Part shown: positions 7,874 to 16,681 of the stretch, piece by piece
Position numbering within the stretch: the first letter of the stretch is position 1
Layout of the letters: every line of letters begins with the position of its first letter
NCBI RefSeq assembly: GCF_009671205.1
Contig: NZ_CP045309.1
Coordinates: 2,852,001 to 2,916,000, forward strand
DNA: 64,000 nt
Direction of reading: 5' to 3'
Source: Micromonospora terminaliae
GTDB lineage: Bacteria; Actinomycetota; Actinomycetes; Mycobacteriales; Micromonosporaceae
Notes under the pieces: model-generated
What the model saw: the letters and a program-made list of their open reading frames with translations, nothing else
What the model was told of the DNA's origin: nothing
The model's database searches: none
Program-made: the position numbers and the translations under genes

Positions 7874-8833
7874 TCAGATGGCCCGGGCCCAGTCCACCCG
7901 CATGCTGTCGTCGTACTCGTCGCCCGGGATCCACCACTGATCGCCGAAGCCGCTGGTCGAGACGATGATGTTGCCGCCGTCCGGCTCTTCGTTGGTCGGG
8001 GGCACCGACAGCGCGGCGCAGTAGCGGCCGTCCGGTGAGAACACCGGCGACAGGTACAGCCGCGGCTCGTCGGTGAGCTGCTTGAGGCCGGTGCCGCCGA
8101 TCCGCACCGACGCGAGCGAGTCCTCACCGAGGGGCAGGTCGACGTCCCGGAACCAGCGGTTGGTGCAGAACACCACCCGCTCCGAGTTGGGCATGAAGAC
8201 CGGCCAGCCGAACCGCTCACCCTCCTCGGGCTGGTAGACCCGCCGCACCCGCCCGGTAGCCAGTTCCAGCATGCGCAACTGGTGGCCCTCGGAGCGGCTG
8301 ACCCACTGCATGACGATCATGGAGCCGTCCCGGGACCAGTTCGGCCGGGACATGGTGTGGCCCTGGACGAGGACCCGCCGCGCTCCGGTGGCCACGTTCA
8401 CCGCGACCAGACTCTCGCGGTCGATCACCAGCGCGACCTCCGTGCCGTCCGGCGACCAGGTCGGCCACTGGTACGTGACGCCGAACGGGTCGCTGATCAG
8501 CTTCCGGACCTCGCCGGTCACCCGGTCGAACAGCGACAGGCTCGACCCGGTCTCGCCCTCGTAGCGCAGGTCGTTCACGGCCACGTACCGGCCGTCGGGC
8601 GAGGCGACGGCGTCGTAGGCGTGGGTGAGCAGCACCTGCGGCGTGGTGTGGCCCCGGTTGATCTGGAGCAGCCCCGCGCTGCCGGTCACCAGGAACGGCC
8701 CGTTGACCACCTCGGTGGTCTCCGCCGCGGCGGCGGGCGCCGCGGCGGTCAGGCCGCCGGCCAGCCCGGTCGCCGTGGCCGCCCCGGCCAGCGCGGCGGC
8801 ACGCAGCAGGGCACGGCGATTCAACTCGGTCAT
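7874..8833 (-). CDS. Tat-exported TolB/WD40-like beta-propeller protein
   Basis: 319 residues. The N-terminus MTELNRRALLRAAALAG is a twin-Arg signal followed by an Ala-rich cleavage region near residue 38. The mature part repeats SPDGRYVAV, SPDGTEVAL, SRDGSMIVM and SPDGRYCAA, the Asp-Gly-bearing turn of TolB/PD40 blades, so about five or six blades. It is probably a secreted or periplasm-like scaffold rather than an enzyme; no active site is seen. ATG at 8833 follows a GGGGGTG site. It is divergent from the HD-domain gene. Confidence 0.85.
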   Translation of the reverse strand: MTELNRRALLRAAALAGAATATGLAGGLTAAAPAAAAETTEVVNGPFLVTGSAGLLQINRGHTTPQVLLTHAYDAVASPDGRYVAVNDLRYEGETGSSLSLFDRVTGEVRKLISDPFGVTYQWPTWSPDGTEVALVIDRESLVAVNVATGARRVLVQGHTMSRPNWSRDGSMIVMQWVSRSEGHQLRMLELATGRVRRVYQPEEGERFGWPVFMPNSERVVFCTNRWFRDVDLPLGEDSLASVRIGGTGLKQLTDEPRLYLSPVFSPDGRYCAALSVPPTNEEPDGGNIIVSTSGFGDQWWIPGDEYDDSMRVDWARAI

Positions 8834-8970
8834 GAAACACCCCCGTGATAGACGTCGCTCCACCCTCCTGAAGGGATGGTCGGCCGGGCATCGGTCGAGC
8901 GGACGGACCACCGTCGGCCACACGGCCAGCCCGTAGGGTGACCGGCCCGGCGGCCGGTACCCTCGCCCCG

Positions 8971-9564
8971 GTGACCTCCGACGCGTTGCGCCGCGCCCTC
9001 ACCGACCCCGGCGACCCGCCGCTGCCGCCCCTGCCCGGGGTGGCCGTCGAGCTGCTCGACGCCCTGCAGGCGCCGCCCCGGCTCGCCGCGCACCTGCGGC
9101 TCGTGCACGACGTCGCCCGGCAGCTCACCGCCGCGTTCGCCGGATGCTTCCCGCTGGTGCCGTTCGACCGGCAGGCGGTGCTGTTCGGGGCGGCGATCCA
9201 CGACCTCGGCAAGGTGGAGCACCCCGAGGAGCTGTCCGGGCCCGGCTCGGCGCACGAGGAGGCGGGCTACCAGCTGCTGCTGCGCTTCGGCGTGCCCGAG
9301 GAGCGGGCCCGCTTCGCCGTCACGCACGCCGCCTGGCACGCGCCCGGGGTGCAGCTGGAGGACCTGCTGGTGAGCCTCGCCGACAAGGTGTGGAAGGGCA
9401 AGCGCGTCACGGACCTGGAGGAGCTGGTGGTCGACCGGCTCGCCGACATCACCGGGCAGCCGCGCTGGCAGGCCTTCCTCGACCTCGACGACGTGCTCGC
9501 GGCGCTGGCCGCCGACGCGGACCGCCGGCTCGCCTTCCAGGCCGAGCACCCGGTGCACGGCTGA
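8971..9564 (+). CDS. HD-domain phosphohydrolase
   Basis: 197 residues. The HD signature is AAIHDLGKVEHPEEL (His-Asp near residue 75) with an upstream His in LRLVHDVARQL and a downstream Asp in LLVSLADKVWKGK, the spacing of metal-dependent HD phosphohydrolases. Known members act on nucleotides or phosphate esters; the substrate here is unknown. GTG at 8971 was chosen because TACCCT lies a few bases before it, the pattern of a leaderless actinobacterial start; an in-frame GTG at 8938 is an alternative. The stop is 9 bases from the convergent regulator gene. Confidence 0.85.
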   Translation: MTSDALRRALTDPGDPPLPPLPGVAVELLDALQAPPRLAAHLRLVHDVARQLTAAFAGCFPLVPFDRQAVLFGAAIHDLGKVEHPEELSGPGSAHEEAGYQLLLRFGVPEERARFAVTHAAWHAPGVQLEDLLVSLADKVWKGKRVTDLEELVVDRLADITGQPRWQAFLDLDDVLAALAADADRRLAFQAEHPVHG

Positions 9565-9573
9565 CCCCCGGCC

Positions 9574-10569
9574 TCAGCCGTCGCCCGGCTCGGGCGACCC
9601 GGCTCCGGCCAGCAGCGCCTCCGCCGAGCTGGTCCGGGCGTACAGCAGGAACCGCCCGGCCCGGTGGGTGCCGACCAGGCCGGCGTCGCGCAGCGCCGTC
9701 AGGTGGTGGGAGACCGTGCCGGCGCTGAGGCCGCACCGCCGGGCCAGCTCGGTGGTGGCGGCCGGCACGGCCAGCTCGTGCAGCAGGGTGGCCCGGGTAC
9801 GCCCCAGCACCCGGGCGAGCGCCGCGCTGGCCGGGGCGGCGCTGCGCTCCCAGAGGGTTCCGACCGCGCGGGCCGGATAGCGCAGGAGAGGCTGCGAGGT
9901 TCGCTCGGACAGGTTGGACCAGACCCGCGCGCCACCGAAGACCGACGGAACCAGCAGCAGGCCCCGCCCGCCCAGGTCGGCCGTCCCGGCGCGGGTCAGG
10001 TGGTCGACGTGCAACGTCCCGTCGTCCCAGGTGACGTACGGGTCGATCCGGTTGAGCAGGCCCCGCACGCCGTCGGTCGCCATCCGCCCGGCCCCGACGA
10101 GCACCTCGCGTTCCAGCAGGGTCCGCATCCGGGGCCAGTACGGGGCGATCGCCACCTCGACGTAGTCGGCGATCACCTGCGTGAGGCGGGCCAGCCCGGC
10201 CGGCGGGTCGGCGTACAGGTCGGCGAGCCGGGGCGGACGCGGCCCGGGCAGCTCGTCCAGCCCGGCCCGGACCACCTCCGGCGGGGTGGCGGCGAGCACG
10301 GCCAGTTCCCAGTCGATGGTGGGCAGGGCGGACGGCGGGGGTGGGCAGACGAAGCCCGGAATCACCACGGTCGGCATCGGCACGAGATCGGCGAGGAGCC
10401 GCCAGTCCACCACGGACAGCCGGGGCCGAACCTGCCGGTGCCAGAGCTGGTGGGCGGGGAACCAGTCGGGGCTCCGGAGCACCCGCACGCTGGCGACCGC
10501 CTCCCACAGCGGCGAGATCGCGAACCGGATCCCGGCCAGGTCCCGTACCCCCACCGCGACGCTCAGCAC
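9574..10569 (-). CDS. ArsR-type regulator with N-terminal DUF5937-like domain
   Basis: 331 residues. The first 230 residues form the domain typical of DUF5937 regulators (start VRVLSVAVGVRDLAGIRFAISPLWEAV). The winged HTH is C-terminal (LAVPAATTELARRCGLSAGTVSHHLTALRDAGLV, about residues 267-300), reversed from ordinary ArsR proteins. GTG at 10569 was selected because GGGAGG lies five bases ahead. It diverges from an MFS exporter 73 bases away, so it probably represses that exporter and itself; the ligand is unknown. Two Cys residues usually used for metal sensing in ArsR are absent from the HTH, so a small-molecule ligand is more likely than a metal. Confidence 0.85.
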   Translation of the reverse strand: MLSVAVGVRDLAGIRFAISPLWEAVASVRVLRSPDWFPAHQLWHRQVRPRLSVVDWRLLADLVPMPTVVIPGFVCPPPPSALPTIDWELAVLAATPPEVVRAGLDELPGPRPPRLADLYADPPAGLARLTQVIADYVEVAIAPYWPRMRTLLEREVLVGAGRMATDGVRGLLNRIDPYVTWDDGTLHVDHLTRAGTADLGGRGLLLVPSVFGGARVWSNLSERTSQPLLRYPARAVGTLWERSAAPASAALARVLGRTRATLLHELAVPAATTELARRCGLSAGTVSHHLTALRDAGLVGTHRAGRFLLYARTSSAEALLAGAGSPEPGDG

Positions 10570-10642
10570 CCGCACCTCCCGACGGATTCGACCTGGCTCA
10601 AACTTATCGACCACGGCGGCTCCCCCGACCAGGGTCCCTGTC

Positions 10643-11902
10643 ATGACCGCCACCGTCCCGGCACCCACCCGCTGGCCCCGCCCCTTCCGCTACGTCTACG
10701 CGGCCAACCTGACCGACAGCCTGGGCTTCCAGGTGGGCTACCTGGCCGTGCCGGTGCTGGCCGTGTCCGTGCTCGCCGCCACGCCCGGCCAGGTCGGCCT
10801 GCTCGCGGCGCTCAGCACCGCCGCCTTCCTGCTGGTCGGGCTGCCCGCCGGGGTCTGGGTGGACCGGTCGCCCCGCCGGACCGTGATGGTCGCCGCCGAC
10901 CTGGCCCGCGCCGCCCTGTACGCCTCGATCCCGCTGGCCTGGTGGGCGGACGTGCTGACCCTCGGCCAGCTCTACGCGGTCGTGCTGCTCACCGGCGTCG
11001 GCACGGTCTTCGGTGACGTGGCCGCGCAGAGCTTCCTGCCGGAACTGGTCGGCCGGGACCGCCTGGTGGCGGCGAACTCGCTGCTCATGACGACCAACGC
11101 CACCATCCAGATCGGCGGCCGGGGATTCGGCGGCCTGCTCGTGCAGTGGCTCGGCGCCCCGCTCGCCCTGGCCCTGAACGCGGTCACCCACCTGCTCTCG
11201 GCGCTCGCCCTCACCCGGGTACGCCCCACCGCCACCGCCGGGACCGGACGGAACCGGCCGGCGGACGGCTTCGGCCGGCAGCTCGCCGAGGGCGTCCGGC
11301 ACGTGCTGGGCAACCCGCTGCTGCGACCACTGGCCGTGTCGCTGGCCGGCATCAACCTCACCGTGAACCTGATGACCACCATGCTGCCGGTGGTGTTCCT
11401 GCGCGACCTCGGCCTCGGCGCCGGCGCGCTCGGGCTATTCCTCGGCGCCGGCGGGGTCGGGGCGCTGCTCGGCGCGGTGACCGCACGCCCGCTGGCCGCC
11501 CGGATTGGACACGGCCGGGCGCTCTGGCTGCCCGGGCTGCTGGTGGCGCCCGCCGGCGCGCTGGTCGCGCTGGTCGACACCGGAGCGTGGCTGTGGCTCG
11601 CGGGCCTCGGCTGGCTGGCGCTGGCCTGGCGGACCGGGATCGGCAACGTGATCGGCGTGAGCCTGCGGCAGCGGGCCACCCCGGACGCGCTGCTCGGCCG
11701 GATGAACGCCACCTTCCGGTTCCTGCTCACCGGAGCGATCGCGGTCGGCGCCGGGCTGGCCGGCCTGCTCGGCGAGTACGCCGGCCCGCGTACCCCGCTC
11801 TGGGTCGGCGCGATCGGCGCCGCCCTCACCTGGCTGCCGCTGTACCGCTCCCCGGTGCGCACGCTGCCCGACCCGGACCGGCTGCCCCCGACCGCCGGCT
11901 GA
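10643..11902 (+). CDS. MFS transporter, MFS_3/enterobactin-exporter-like
   Basis: 419 residues with about 12 hydrophobic helices. The loop between helices 2 and 3 reads GVWVDRSPRR, the MFS motif A (D-R-x-x-R). Long proline-free Ala/Leu/Val segments and a central cytosolic loop (TATAGTGRNRPADGFGRQLAEG) split the protein into two six-helix halves. Probable drug or metabolite exporter. It is divergent from the ArsR-type gene, the usual arrangement of exporter and repressor. The 117 bases after the stop hold no gene. Confidence 0.88.
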   Translation: MTATVPAPTRWPRPFRYVYAANLTDSLGFQVGYLAVPVLAVSVLAATPGQVGLLAALSTAAFLLVGLPAGVWVDRSPRRTVMVAADLARAALYASIPLAWWADVLTLGQLYAVVLLTGVGTVFGDVAAQSFLPELVGRDRLVAANSLLMTTNATIQIGGRGFGGLLVQWLGAPLALALNAVTHLLSALALTRVRPTATAGTGRNRPADGFGRQLAEGVRHVLGNPLLRPLAVSLAGINLTVNLMTTMLPVVFLRDLGLGAGALGLFLGAGGVGALLGAVTARPLAARIGHGRALWLPGLLVAPAGALVALVDTGAWLWLAGLGWLALAWRTGIGNVIGVSLRQRATPDALLGRMNATFRFLLTGAIAVGAGLAGLLGEYAGPRTPLWVGAIGAALTWLPLYRSPVRTLPDPDRLPPTAG

Positions 11903-12019
11903 CATCCGTACCGCTGTTACCTGGCGGTTACGCGGCTGCGAAGCCGCTGTGGCACGGCCAGCCGACCGTCGGGGCAGGGACGCCGGACGGGGTCCCCGCA
12001 CACCGCCAGGGAGGCCACC

Positions 12020-12574
12020 ATGAGACTGAGGAGAACACTGCTGGCGCTGGTCGTCGTGCTCGGCGGGCTGGTCGCCGGCACGAGCGGCGCGACCGCGGCG
12101 GCGCCGTACTGCGGGATCACCTGGGGCAGCACGGCCAGGACGGCCGGCAGCCTCAGCAGCGGTCCGCTGATCGAGGTCCGCACCGGGCGGCACGACTGCT
12201 ACGACCGGGTGGTCTTCGAGTTCGCCGGCCCGGCCGACGGCTACTCCGTCGCCTACGGCGAGACGTACACCGAGGGGCAGGGGCTTGCGCTCAGCCCGTA
12301 CACCGCCGGTGGCGCGCTGCTGTCGGTGTCGCTGCGGGCGCCCGCGTACGACGACCAGCACGTCGGCACGCTGCCCTACCGCGCCGGTGAGCACGCCGCG
12401 ACGGTACTGGGCTACCGCACGCTGCGGGACGTCGTCTTCGGCGGCAGCTTCGAGGGCTACACGACGTTCGCCGTGGGTGTCCGCGCCCGGCTGCCGTTCC
12501 GGGTCTTCGTGCTCAGCGGCCCCGGCACGCACAGCCGCATCGTGATCGACGTGGCCCACCAGTGGCAGGCGTGA
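12020..12574 (+). CDS. Secreted AMIN-like domain protein
   Basis: 184 residues. A classical signal peptide (MRLRRTLLALVVVLGGLVAG) ends near the Ala-rich site at residue 28. The mature protein matches the actinobacterial AMIN-like family: CGITWGS, then LIEVRTGRHDCYDRVVFEF, and the last strands FRVFVLSGPGTHSRIVIDVAH. Such domains are thought to bind cell-wall polymers; no enzyme motif is seen. It has a good upstream site (GGGAGGCCACC). It stands just before the two-component genes but with its own ribosome-binding site and 92 bases of spacing. Confidence 0.8.
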   Translation: MRLRRTLLALVVVLGGLVAGTSGATAAAPYCGITWGSTARTAGSLSSGPLIEVRTGRHDCYDRVVFEFAGPADGYSVAYGETYTEGQGLALSPYTAGGALLSVSLRAPAYDDQHVGTLPYRAGEHAATVLGYRTLRDVVFGGSFEGYTTFAVGVRARLPFRVFVLSGPGTHSRIVIDVAHQWQA

Positions 12575-12666
12575 CCTTCCCCCAGGTGAGAGGGGCCGAC
12601 CGGCCCCTCATCACCGTCCGTTGCGGCCACGCCTCGCGGCGTCGCACCGGACTACCCTGGGTGGTC

Positions 12667-13347
12667 ATGGAGGGCCGCGTGCTGGTCGTCGAGGACGACG
12701 CCTCCATCCGGGAGGTGACGGCCCTCGGCCTGCGCCGGGCCGGGTTCCGGGTGGCCACCGCCGCCGACGGCCCGGCCGCCCTCGCCGCGTGGCGGGCCGG
12801 CCCGGTCGACCTCATCGTGCTCGACGTGATGCTTCCCCGCCTCGACGGATTCGAGGTGTGCCGGGAGATCCGGCGCACCAGTCAGGTGCCGATTCTCATG
12901 CTCACCGCCCGCACCGACACCATCGACGTGGTGGTCGGCCTGGAGTGCGGGGCCGACGACTACCTCCGCAAGCCGTTCGACCTGCCGGAGCTGGTCGCCC
13001 GGGTCCGCGCCGTGCTCCGCCGGACCGTCGCGCCGGCCCCCGAGACCACCGTGACGGCCGGGCCGCTGGAGATCGACCCGGCCCGCTTCGTGGCCCGCCG
13101 GGACGGCCGCGAGCTGACCCTGACGGCCACCGAGTTCCGGCTGCTGCTGGAGCTGGCCCGGCGACCCGGCCAGGTGTTCACCCGCGAGCTGCTGCTCGAC
13201 CGGGTCTGGGGACACAGCTATCTCGGCGACTCCCGGCTGGTCGACGTGGCCGTGCAGCGCCTGCGCGCCAAGGTCGAGGACGACCCCGGGGCGCCGACCC
13301 TGATCCGGACGGTCCGCGGGGCCGGCTACAAGCTGTCGACGGGGTGA
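12667..13347 (+). CDS. OmpR/PhoB-family response regulator
   Basis: 226 residues. The receiver domain has the acidic pair EDD (residues 9-11), phospho-acceptor Asp in LIVLDVMLPRLDG (about residue 53), switch Thr in LMLTART and the Lys of LRKPFD (about residue 104). The C-terminal winged helix carries LTATEFRLLLELARRPGQVFTRELLLDRVWG and ends GAGYKL. It begins a three-gene set with a histidine kinase 7 bases downstream and an overlapping GerMN lipoprotein gene. Confidence 0.92.
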   Translation: MEGRVLVVEDDASIREVTALGLRRAGFRVATAADGPAALAAWRAGPVDLIVLDVMLPRLDGFEVCREIRRTSQVPILMLTARTDTIDVVVGLECGADDYLRKPFDLPELVARVRAVLRRTVAPAPETTVTAGPLEIDPARFVARRDGRELTLTATEFRLLLELARRPGQVFTRELLLDRVWGHSYLGDSRLVDVAVQRLRAKVEDDPGAPTLIRTVRGAGYKLSTG

Positions 13348-13354
13348 GCGGGCC

Positions 13355-14743
13355 ATGGCGGCCGGCAGGGTCGTGCCCGGGCGGTTGCGGCGCCGGCTCG
13401 TCGTCGCGTTCGTCCTCGTGGCCGGCATGTCCGCGGGGGCGCTGGCCGCCGGCTCCTACCTCATGCTGCGCCAGGCCCGGTTCGACGGCTCGCTGCAACG
13501 CGCCGACGCCGACGCCCGCTACCAGCTCGTGGTCGCCGCGCAGTTCCTGCCGCTGACCGACACCCGCCGGGCCGACCTGCTGGCCAGCTTCGAGGAGTCC
13601 GGCCGCCACGTGGTGCTGGTCGCCGGGGAGACCGAGGCGTCCAACCCCCGGTACGCCCCCACCCCCGACCCCGACCTGCGGGCTGCCGTCGCCGCCGGGC
13701 AGCTCGGCTTCCAGCGCACCGCCGGCCGGCCCCACCTGCTCGTCGTCGGCGGCCGGATCCCCGGCTCCACGGCCGAGCTGTACGTGGTGACCGTCGAGGA
13801 CGACCTCGTCGACGCCCTCGACCAGCTCCGCACCGCCTCGATCGTCGGCTGGGCGGTGGTCGTGCTGCTCGCCGCCGGCGTGGGCAACGCCCTCGCCCGC
13901 CGCACCCTGGAACCCGTCGGCCGGGCCAGCCGGGCCGCGCGGGCCGTCGCCGAGGGGCTGCTGCACACCCGGCTGCCGGTGCGCGGCCGGGACGAGTTCA
14001 GCGCCTGGGCCACCTCCTTCAACGAGATGGCCGAGGCGCTGGAGAACCAGATCGAGGCGCTGTCCCGGGCGCAGGCGCGGGAGCGCCGGTTCACCGCCGA
14101 CGTGGCGCACGAGCTGCGTACCCCGGTCACCGCCCTGGTGGCGGCGGCCTCGCTGCTGGCCGACCAGCTCGACGCCCTCCCGGCCGACGCCCGCCGCGCC
14201 GCCGAACTGCTCGTGGCCGATGTGGTCCGGCTGCGCCGGCTGGTCGAGGAACTCATGGAGATCTCCCGCCTGGACGCCGGCCGGGAGGTGCTCGCCACCC
14301 GCCCGGTGGACGTCGGCGCGCTGCTGCGCCGGATCGTCGCCGGCCACCCCGACTCGCGGGCCCGCGTGGACGGCGACGCGCCGCCCGTGGTGACCGACCC
14401 GCGCCGGCTCGAACGGATCCTCAGCAACCTGGTGGCCAACGGGATCGAACACGGCGGCGGCGACCTGCGCGCCGAGATCCGGCACACCGGCGCCGAACTC
14501 GTCGTCTCGGTCGCCGACCGCGGGCCGGGCATTCCCGCCGAGCACCTGGCCCACATCTTCGACCGGTTCTACAAGGCCGATCCGGCCCGCACCGGGCCCG
14601 GCAGCGGGCTCGGCCTGGCCATCGCCCGGGAGAACGCCCGGCTGCTCGGCGGCCGGCTCGACGTGGCTAGCGAGGTCGGCCACGGCACCCGCTTCCGCCT
14701 CACCCTCCCGCTCGACACCGGGGACACCTCATGCGACGCCTGA
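13355..14743 (+). CDS. Membrane sensor histidine kinase
   Basis: 462 residues. Two TM helices (about 15-38 and 161-185) bracket an extracytoplasmic sensor. A HAMP region follows (NALARRTLEPVGRASRAARAV), then the HisKA H-box FTADVAHELRTPVTAL (His near 252), N-box RILSNLVANGIEHG, G1 VADRGPGIP, F-box IFDRFYKAD and G2 GSGLGLAIA. All parts needed for autophosphorylation are intact. The stop overlaps the next gene by 13 bases. The triad of regulator, kinase and GerMN lipoprotein resembles the mtrA-mtrB-lpqB arrangement, although these proteins are smaller and are probably a paralogous system. Confidence 0.92.
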   Translation: MAAGRVVPGRLRRRLVVAFVLVAGMSAGALAAGSYLMLRQARFDGSLQRADADARYQLVVAAQFLPLTDTRRADLLASFEESGRHVVLVAGETEASNPRYAPTPDPDLRAAVAAGQLGFQRTAGRPHLLVVGGRIPGSTAELYVVTVEDDLVDALDQLRTASIVGWAVVVLLAAGVGNALARRTLEPVGRASRAARAVAEGLLHTRLPVRGRDEFSAWATSFNEMAEALENQIEALSRAQARERRFTADVAHELRTPVTALVAAASLLADQLDALPADARRAAELLVADVVRLRRLVEELMEISRLDAGREVLATRPVDVGALLRRIVAGHPDSRARVDGDAPPVVTDPRRLERILSNLVANGIEHGGGDLRAEIRHTGAELVVSVADRGPGIPAEHLAHIFDRFYKADPARTGPGSGLGLAIARENARLLGGRLDVASEVGHGTRFRLTLPLDTGDTSCDA

Positions 14744-15624
14744 TCCCACCGCTCGCCGCGCTGCTGCTGCTCACCGCCGGCTGCGCCCCGCCCCGCACCG
14801 GCACCCTCGGGCCCGCCCCGGCCGGCCCGTCGCCGACCACCACCGCCGCCGCGCCGGACGGCACGCCCCCGCCGATCCCGCCCGCGACGGGCGTCCCCGG
14901 CACACCCGCCACGACGGGTACGGCGACCACCCCCGCCGCGACCGGAGCGGACGGGACGCTGACCGTGCAGCTCTGGTTCGCCCGGGGCGGCAGACTCGTG
15001 CCCACCCGGCGTACGCTGCCGGCCACCGTGGCCACCTCCCGGCTGGCGCTCACCGAACTGGCCGCCGGCCCGTCCCCGGCCGAGAGCGCCACCGGCCTCA
15101 CCACCCTGGTGCCCCCCGGCACGCAGGTGACCCGAATCGCCGGCGGGGTGGCGACCCTGGTCCCGCCGGCCGGGTTCGACGCCGACGGGGCGACGGACGC
15201 CCGGCTGCGCCGCGCCCAGGTGGTCTGGACGCTCACCCAGTTCCCCACCGTCCGGCGGGTGGCCTTCGCGCCGACCGACGCGGCGACCGGGCGGGACGAC
15301 TACGCCGACCTGCTGCCCCCCATCGTGGTGACCGCCCCGGCGATCGGCGACCGGGTCGCCAGCCCGGTGACCGTCAGCGGCACCGCCGACGTGTTCGAGG
15401 CGACGGTGAGCGTCCGGGTGCTGGACGCGGCGGGCCGCGAGATCGGCACCGGGTTCACGACGGCCTCCTGCGGCTCCGGCTGCCGCGGCGCCTACCGGCT
15501 GGACGTCCGCTACCGGCGCGCGGCGGCCGGGCGGGGCACGGTCGAGGTGTACGAGGTGTCGGCGCGCGACGGCTCCCGGGTCAACGTGGTGCGCGTACCG
15601 GTCGAGCTGACCGCCGCCCGGTGA
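14731..15624 (+). CDS. GerMN and Gmad2-type lipoprotein, LpqB-like
   Basis: 297 residues. The signal ends in the lipobox LTAGC (Cys 18), followed by a Pro/Thr-rich linker to about residue 70. A GerMN domain (LTVQLWFARGGRLVPTRRTLP through FPTVRRVAFA) covers about 72-180. A C-terminal Ig-like Gmad2 domain (IVVTAPAIGDRVASPVTVSGTADVFEA) covers about 193-295. GerMN is also found in LpqB, the lipoprotein that modulates the MtrB kinase, so a similar accessory role for the upstream kinase is likely. Translation is probably coupled, since its start lies inside the kinase gene. Confidence 0.85.
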   Translation: MRRLIPPLAALLLLTAGCAPPRTGTLGPAPAGPSPTTTAAAPDGTPPPIPPATGVPGTPATTGTATTPAATGADGTLTVQLWFARGGRLVPTRRTLPATVATSRLALTELAAGPSPAESATGLTTLVPPGTQVTRIAGGVATLVPPAGFDADGATDARLRRAQVVWTLTQFPTVRRVAFAPTDAATGRDDYADLLPPIVVTAPAIGDRVASPVTVSGTADVFEATVSVRVLDAAGREIGTGFTTASCGSGCRGAYRLDVRYRRAAAGRGTVEVYEVSARDGSRVNVVRVPVELTAAR

Positions 15625-15663
15625 CGCGACCCCACAGCGGACGGCACAGTCGGTCGGAACCGA

Positions 15664-15692
15664 TTGACTTTCGATAGGTTCCGCGCGATAGT
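15664..15692 (+). promoter_or_regulatory. Sigma-70-type promoter for the DUF2975 operon
   Basis: TTGACT at 15664-15669 and GATAGT at 15687-15692 with a 17-base spacer. The ATG of the DUF2975 gene begins seven bases after the -10 box, so the mRNA is probably leaderless. Confidence 0.65.
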
Positions 15693-15698
15693 CGATGC

Positions 15699-16178
15699 AT
15701 GTTCACAGCTCAACGGGCGGTGGCTCCGCTCAAAGCCTTCCTCGTGCTGCTGTTCGGGATCCTGGTCCTGTTCCAGGTCATGTCGCTGCCCGGGCAGTTC
15801 GCGCACATGGCCAGGGAGAACCCGGACATGGCCTACCTGAGGTGGCCGGCGACCGCCGTGACGGTGTTCTGGGTGCTCTGCATCCAGGTGGTGATCGCGT
15901 GCACCTGGAAGCTGCTCACCCTGGTCAAGAACGACCGCATCTTCAGCGAGGCGTCCCTGGCCTGGGTGGATGCGATCGTGTGGGCCATCGCCGCCGCGTG
16001 GGCGGTACTCGTGGGCGTCTTCCTCTACGTCGGCTTCAACGCGGACGACCCGGGCCTGCCGCTCCTGCTGTTCCTGCTGGTGACCGGGGTGACCGTGCTG
16101 GGGCTGCTCATGGTCGTGATGCGGGAGCTGCTGCGGCAGGCCACCACGCTCCGGACCGACATGGAAGCGGTGATCTGA
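15699..16178 (+). CDS. DUF2975 four-helix membrane protein
   Basis: 159 residues with four predicted TM helices (about 10-30, 50-72, 86-108, 116-140). The cytosolic segment LLTLVKNDRIFSEASLAWVD between helices 2 and 3 is the family signature. In many actinobacteria and firmicutes DUF2975 genes are followed by a small Cro/CI-like regulator of the YozG type, which is also the case here (1-base overlap of stop and start, TGATG). Biochemical role unknown. Confidence 0.88.
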   Translation: MFTAQRAVAPLKAFLVLLFGILVLFQVMSLPGQFAHMARENPDMAYLRWPATAVTVFWVLCIQVVIACTWKLLTLVKNDRIFSEASLAWVDAIVWAIAAAWAVLVGVFLYVGFNADDPGLPLLLFLLVTGVTVLGLLMVVMRELLRQATTLRTDMEAVI

Positions 16179-16399
16179 TGCCCATCGTCGTCCGCATCGA
16201 CGTCGAGCTGGCCCGACGCAAGATGAGCGTCGGCGAGTTCGCCGAGCGGGTCGGCCTCACCCCGGCCAACGTCGCGGTGCTGAAGAACGGCCGGGCCAAG
16301 GCCGTCCGCTTCAGCACCCTCGAAGCCATGTGCCGGGTGCTGGACTGCCAGCCCGGCGACCTGCTCGAATGGGTCGAGGATGAGGGAGAAGGCCGATGA
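16178..16399 (+). CDS. Cro/CI-family HTH regulator, YozG-like
   Basis: 73 residues, essentially one HTH_3/HTH_26 domain: LARRKMSVGEFAERVGLTPANVAVLKNGRAKAVRFSTLEAMCRVLDCQPGDLLEW. It starts within the stop of the DUF2975 gene and ends overlapping the next small gene (ATGA), so all three are translated together. Likely regulates its own operon; no ligand-binding domain is present, so the membrane partner may supply the signal. Confidence 0.9.
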   Translation: MPIVVRIDVELARRKMSVGEFAERVGLTPANVAVLKNGRAKAVRFSTLEAMCRVLDCQPGDLLEWVEDEGEGR

Positions 16400-16560
16400 G
16401 GTACGTGCTCGCCGTCGTAGCTCTCCTGGCCGTCGCGCTCGGCGTCGCCGGCCTCGTCTACGGGGAGGCCGACGACTCGCCCGGCCTCCAGCTCCTGGCC
16501 GGCCTGCTCGTCATCGGCGCCGTGGCGATCGGCGTCCGCATCGCCCGGCGCAGCCGGTAG
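16396..16560 (+). CDS. Small membrane protein, third gene of the DUF2975 operon
   Basis: 54 residues. Two hydrophobic segments (residues about 3-21 and 31-47) are joined by the acidic loop YGEADDSPG, and the C-terminus is basic (RIARRSR). Its ATG overlaps the stop of the HTH gene (ATGA at 16396-16399). Two-TM proteins of this size commonly close DUF2975/YozG operons; the function is not known. Confidence 0.8.
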   Translation: MRYVLAVVALLAVALGVAGLVYGEADDSPGLQLLAGLLVIGAVAIGVRIARRSR

Positions 16561-16566
16561 GTGTCG

Positions 16567-16639
16567 CTGCGAGCTGAGGATTCGAACCTCAATTCCCCGA
16601 TCCAGAGTCGGATGTGCTGCCTGGTTGCACCAGCTCGCA
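16567..16639 (-). tRNA. tRNA-Gln (anticodon CTG)
   Basis: 73 bases. Acceptor TGCGAGC/GCTCGCA, D stem GTGC/GCAC, anticodon stem TCCGA/TCGGG with loop CTCTGGA (U33 present), T stem TGAGG/CCTCA with loop TTCGAAT, discriminator G; CCA not encoded. The first pair U1-A72 is typical of Gln tRNAs. It lies downstream of rtcB on the same strand, separated from it by a terminator-like hairpin. Confidence 0.92.
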
Positions 16640-16644
16640 TGGGC

Positions 16645-16678
16645 GACCGGCGCCCCTCCCCCTCCGGGGGCGCCGGTC
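16645..16678 (-). terminator. Hairpin after rtcB
   Basis: 12-base perfect arms at 16645-16656 and 16667-16678 lie four bases after the rtcB stop. They may end the rtcB transcript before tRNA-Gln or act as an RNase-processed spacer. Confidence 0.65.
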
Positions 16679-16681
16679 GGT

